From NCBI GenBank assembly GCA_024640925.1, contig JAHEEB010000010.1, forward strand, positions 3,178-11,690: a stretch of DNA of 8,513 bases. The letters run 5' to 3'. Under the pieces are notes generated by a model. The model did no database searches. It saw only the letters and a program-made list of their open reading frames with translations, and was not told where the DNA came from. The first letter of the stretch is position 1; each line of letters starts with the position of its first letter. Below, in pieces: positions 5,929 to 8,513 of the stretch. Made by a program: the position numbers and the translations under genes. This stretch comes from Bacteroidota bacterium (lineage in GTDB: Bacteria > Bacteroidota > Bacteroidia > Bacteroidales > UBA10428).

Positions 5929-6633
5929 ATGAACTCAGGTACCGATACATCACAACGTAAAGTTGTAATAGTTGCAGGAATTTCCTTCCTGTTTACCTTA
6001 ATAATTCCTACTCTTTCTGCGGTTTTTATATTCTTCAAACTTCAAGTGCCGGAAAATGCAGCAGCAACAGCCAATAACATTATGGCAAATGAGTTTCTGT
6101 TTCGTATAGGTATTATCAGCGATCTAATAATGTCTTTAAATGTCATAATCCTGTCTCTGGCTATATATTTAATACTCAAAACAACAAACAGGAATCTTGC
6201 CTTGTTTGCGCTCTGTGTAAGGTTGGGAGACGCCATTCTATGGGGCGTGGCAGCTGTTGGAAGTTTAATTGCCCTGCTTATTTTAAATGAAAAAGTATAT
6301 TCCACGGTTTTCGGAACAGAACAGATGCAGACATTGGCCTCGCTATTTCTGGGCATACGTGATACTATGTCTTCAATAACCTTTGCCTTTCTGGGACTGG
6401 GAATGACAATCTTTTGTTATTTATTTTATAGGTCGAAGTACATTCCCTCAATCTTGGCTGTCTTTGGAATATTTTCATACATACTGCTTTTAATCTATTC
6501 TTTTGAAAGCATTTTATTCCCCGGCTATGCAACGGTAATTCAAGTATTTTTTTGGACACCGAGCATTATTTTTGAACCGGTGGTTGGCTTATGGCTTTTA
6601 TTTAAAGGTTTAAAACCCGAAACGAAATCCTGA
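5929..6633 (+). CDS. DUF4386-like multi-pass membrane protein
   Basis: This is a 234-residue integral membrane protein. About six helices are visible (roughly 12-36, 57-83, 90-119, 147-167, 171-193, 205-227). The segment TANNIMANEFLFRIGIISDLIMSLNVIILSLAIYLILK, then NRNLALFALCVRLGDAI, is the pattern I recognise from DUF4386, a family of unknown function. There is no signal peptide beyond the first helix and no obvious catalytic residue. It lies 15 bases after the DUF2807-like gene with no terminator between, so cotranscription is likely. I cannot assign a biochemical role. Confidence 0.78.
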   Translation: MNSGTDTSQRKVVIVAGISFLFTLIIPTLSAVFIFFKLQVPENAAATANNIMANEFLFRIGIISDLIMSLNVIILSLAIYLILKTTNRNLALFALCVRLGDAILWGVAAVGSLIALLILNEKVYSTVFGTEQMQTLASLFLGIRDTMSSITFAFLGLGMTIFCYLFYRSKYIPSILAVFGIFSYILLLIYSFESILFPGYATVIQVFFWTPSIIFEPVVGLWLLFKGLKPETKS

Positions 6634-6670
6634 AATGGATTCATTTTAATAGTTGTTAAAAACAAGAAAA

Positions 6671-6940
6671 ATGAACACAAACACAAGAATTCTCGATAAT
6701 ATATATACAAAGCTGGCCTTTTTGTGGGTGTCAATTTTAATAGCGTATCTTTTTGGAGATAAGATAAGAATATTTAGGAGCCATGTTATAGTGGGAGAAA
6801 TAGGAGGCCGGAAAATATGGAATGAAATCTCAATATTAATGGCAATTCCGGTTGCGATGATTTTTCTGTACCTGGCAAAAACATGTATTAAGTCGCATGG
6901 AAATAGTTATCGGAACAAAGACAAATTAAAACAGGCATGA
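6671..6940 (+). CDS. Small two-helix membrane protein of unknown function
   Basis: This is an 89-residue protein I do not recognise. It has a short polar start (MNTNTRILDNIY), a hydrophobic helix at about 13-28 (TKLAFLWVSILIAYLFG), a basic linker with IGGRKIW, a second helix at about 52-69 (EISILMAIPVAMIFLYLAK), and a lysine-rich tail. I start it at the ATG at 6671; a TTG at 6653 would add six residues but has no better ribosome site. The stop overlaps the ATG of the oxidoreductase gene by four bases (ATGA), which supports a real, translated gene. It is in the middle of the long operon. Confidence 0.7.
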   Translation: MNTNTRILDNIYTKLAFLWVSILIAYLFGDKIRIFRSHVIVGEIGGRKIWNEISILMAIPVAMIFLYLAKTCIKSHGNSYRNKDKLKQA

Positions 6941-7911
6941 AAGCAATTGTTTGTACAAAATACGGTCCACCAGACGTTCTTCAGCTCAAGGAATTGCAAA
7001 AACCTATTCCGGGGAATAATGAGGTATTGATAAAAATATATGCAGTAGTGGTAGGAATAGAAGATCCGATGCAACGAAAGGGGAAACCATATTTTGGACG
7101 GGTTTTCGTTGGTCTTACCAAACCTCGTAAACCTGTATTAGGAACTGAATTTGCTGGTGAAATTGAAGCAGTTGGCAAAGATGTAAAGCTCTTTATGAAA
7201 GGTGATAAGGTTTTCGGAGCCACTGGTGCCAGGTTTGGCTGTTATGCCGAGTATATGTGTATGCCCGAAAATGAGTTTTTATCAATAAAACCATCAAATT
7301 TAACCTGTGATGAAGTTGCTCCTGTCTGTGGGGCATTGGCTGCATGGGATTTTCTTAAAGCAAAGGCAAACATTCAGACAGGACAAAAAGTTCTCATCAA
7401 TGGTGCTTCCGGAAGCATAGGTTCAATGGCGGTACAAATCGCCAAAGTGTTTGGGGCAGAAGTTACCGGGGTATGCAGTTCGGATAATATTAACTTTGTC
7501 AAATGGTTAGGTGCTGATACAATCATTGATTCCACAAATGAGGATTTTACCAAAAACGGACAAACGTATGATGTAATTCTGGATGTAGGAGGGAAGCTCT
7601 CATTCACGCTGTGTAAAAGCTCACTTAAAAAAGGAGGATTTTACCTTGTTACCTACCCTAAGCTTTCCGTTCTTCTTCAAATGCTTTGGACAACTATGGT
7701 TGGCACTAAGAAAGTAAAGTTCTCAGCTACAGGGCTTCTGCCAATTTCAGAGCGCCAAAGCTTTCTCAGAGAGCTTATTAAACTTTTTGAGGCCGGAAAA
7801 TTAAAAACGGTCATAGATAAAAGGTTTCCATTGGAACAAATTGTCGAAGCTCATCAATATGTCGAAAGTGCACAAATTAAGGGAAATGTCATCATTTCAG
7901 TAGCGGTATAA
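6937..7911 (+). CDS. Zinc-independent MDR-family NAD(P)-dependent oxidoreductase (quinone oxidoreductase-like)
   Basis: This is a 324-residue cytoplasmic enzyme of the medium-chain dehydrogenase/reductase superfamily. The N-terminal GroES-like part begins MKAIVCTKYGPPDVLQLKE, the standard opening, and contains LGTEFAGEIEAVG (68-80). The Rossmann nucleotide site is VLINGASGSIGSMAVQIAK (152-170), with AxxGxxG at about 157-162 as in quinone oxidoreductases. The zinc ligands of alcohol dehydrogenases and the structural zinc lobe are missing, so a metal-free reductase acting on quinones or activated double bonds is most likely. The C-terminal ALAAWDFL (133-140), FEAGKLKTVIDKRFPLEQIVEAHQYVES and KGNVIISV segments are typical, and the length is normal for the family. 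It overlaps the small gene upstream by four bases. The exact substrate and the preference for NADPH or NADH are not determined here. Confidence 0.92.
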   Translation: MKAIVCTKYGPPDVLQLKELQKPIPGNNEVLIKIYAVVVGIEDPMQRKGKPYFGRVFVGLTKPRKPVLGTEFAGEIEAVGKDVKLFMKGDKVFGATGARFGCYAEYMCMPENEFLSIKPSNLTCDEVAPVCGALAAWDFLKAKANIQTGQKVLINGASGSIGSMAVQIAKVFGAEVTGVCSSDNINFVKWLGADTIIDSTNEDFTKNGQTYDVILDVGGKLSFTLCKSSLKKGGFYLVTYPKLSVLLQMLWTTMVGTKKVKFSATGLLPISERQSFLRELIKLFEAGKLKTVIDKRFPLEQIVEAHQYVESAQIKGNVIISVAV

Positions 7912-7931
7912 AAAAGTAAAAAATTAATGGT

Positions 7932-8381
7932 ATGAATTTCAATATAAAAGCCAGCGAAACAAAAGACAGGAAAGGATTACTTTCTTTACTGTGGATATTT
8001 GCCATGTTAAATTATTTGTATGCTGATGTTATGACTTTAATGGATCCAACCATGCTTAACAAAATCATAACAGGTTCGAGTGTTGTTAAAATGACTCCGG
8101 GTGCATTATTAGCAGCAGCCGTTTTAATGGAGACAGCAATTGTCATGGTTATTTTATCGCGATTACTGACATACGGAGCAAACAAATGGGCTAACATTAT
8201 TGCAGGCATTATTCATACGGCAGCTGTTTTCTTATCCATGTTTGCTGGCCCCCCAGCTCCTTATTACCTGTTTTTCGGAATCATTGAAATTGCATGTACT
8301 TCTTTTATTGTCTGGTATGCATGGACATGGCCAGAACCTGTGGTATTATCTGAAAATTTATTAAAGGGAGACAAAAAATGA
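7932..8381 (+). CDS. DUF6326-like four-helix membrane protein
   Basis: This is a 149-residue membrane protein with four hydrophobic helices (about 15-35, 57-77, 86-106, 110-131). The start LLSLLWIFAMLNYLYADVMTLMDP, the GALLAAAVLMETAIVMVILSRLL segment and the closing W.AWTWPEP are features I associate with the DUF6326 family of uncharacterised proteins. It begins 20 bases after the oxidoreductase stop, and its own stop overlaps the next ATG by four bases. The function is unknown. The family call rests on recognition only. Confidence 0.75.
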   Translation: MNFNIKASETKDRKGLLSLLWIFAMLNYLYADVMTLMDPTMLNKIITGSSVVKMTPGALLAAAVLMETAIVMVILSRLLTYGANKWANIIAGIIHTAAVFLSMFAGPPAPYYLFFGIIEIACTSFIVWYAWTWPEPVVLSENLLKGDKK

Positions 8382-8513
8382 ATAAACAGATAAAATTTGG
8401 AGAGACAGTTGCTGGGTATGAAATTCCTGTTTTGAACGAGCGGGAAATAAGGGCATCAGCCAGAATACTATTTGTAGTTATGTTCATATCTCTGATGCTT
8501 ATTTTATTGAAAC
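8378..8513 (+). CDS. DUF4395-like membrane protein, 5' part, truncated by window edge
   Basis: Only the first 45 codons are in the window. They start at an ATG that overlaps the preceding stop (ATGA), with GGGAG seven bases upstream as ribosome site. The N-terminus contains FGETVAGYEIPVLNEREIRASARILF and then a hydrophobic helix (VVMFISLMLILL). The VLNEREIRA motif followed by a membrane helix is the hallmark I know from DUF4395 proteins. An unusual detail is Arg where many relatives have Gly after RASA. The frame is open to the edge. It is probably the ninth gene of the operon, and its function is unknown. Confidence 0.72.
   Translation, partial: MNKQIKFGETVAGYEIPVLNEREIRASARILFVVMFISLMLILLK

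Noticed and set aside
6653..6670. TTG start for the small two-helix protein
   Set aside because: A standard ATG follows six codons later, and there is no ribosome site that favours the TTG.
6042..8487. Minus-strand open reading frames across the second half of the operon
   Set aside because: All are antisense to well-supported genes and their translations look like low-complexity shadow proteins with no family resemblance.

Overview
The window looks like chromosomal DNA from a member of the Bacteroidota. It is AT-rich. Two promoter-like sites fit the TTTG / TAnnTTTG pattern known for that phylum, Shine-Dalgarno sequences are mostly weak, and several proteins belong to families common there (DUF2807-like, DUF4386-like, DUF6326-like and DUF4395-like membrane proteins; multi-domain beta-lactamase-fold serine hydrolases). 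This placement is inferred from family and motif recognition; no alignment was run. Every supported gene lies on the + strand.

Region 1 (1-700) holds the 3' end of an ECF-type sigma factor gene, cut by the window edge. It overlaps by one base a gene for a small two-helix membrane protein in the position usually taken by an anti-sigma factor. Region 2 (701-3286) has a probable promoter followed by a large exported serine hydrolase. Its N-terminal beta-rich domain is followed by an ankyrin-like segment, a class C beta-lactamase/PBP-like domain with intact SxxK, YxN and HxG motifs, and a C-terminal beta domain. Just behind it is a small two-helix membrane protein reading frame whose natural ATG is out of frame by one base. 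It is either a recent pseudogene or a sequence error.

Region 3 (3340-8513) looks like one long transcription unit. A promoter-like element is followed within two bases by a near-perfect 24-bp palindrome. Then come nine tightly packed genes: ABC ATPase, ABC permease, a YtrA-type GntR repressor, a membrane-anchored DUF2807-like protein, a DUF4386-like membrane protein, a small unknown membrane protein, a zinc-free MDR oxidoreductase, a DUF6326-like membrane protein, and the start of a DUF4395-like membrane protein that runs off the window. Gaps range from -4 to +37 bases and no convincing terminator separates them. The simplest reading is a repressor-controlled membrane-stress or detoxification operon in which the GntR protein binds the palindrome over its own promoter. 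The inducing signal and the transported substrate cannot be read from the sequence.

I saw no tRNA, rRNA, CRISPR array, insertion sequence or phage gene. The most interesting points are the promoter/palindrome arrangement, the extension of the ABC-GntR operon into membrane proteins of unknown function plus an oxidoreductase, and the frameshifted small gene behind the serine hydrolase.
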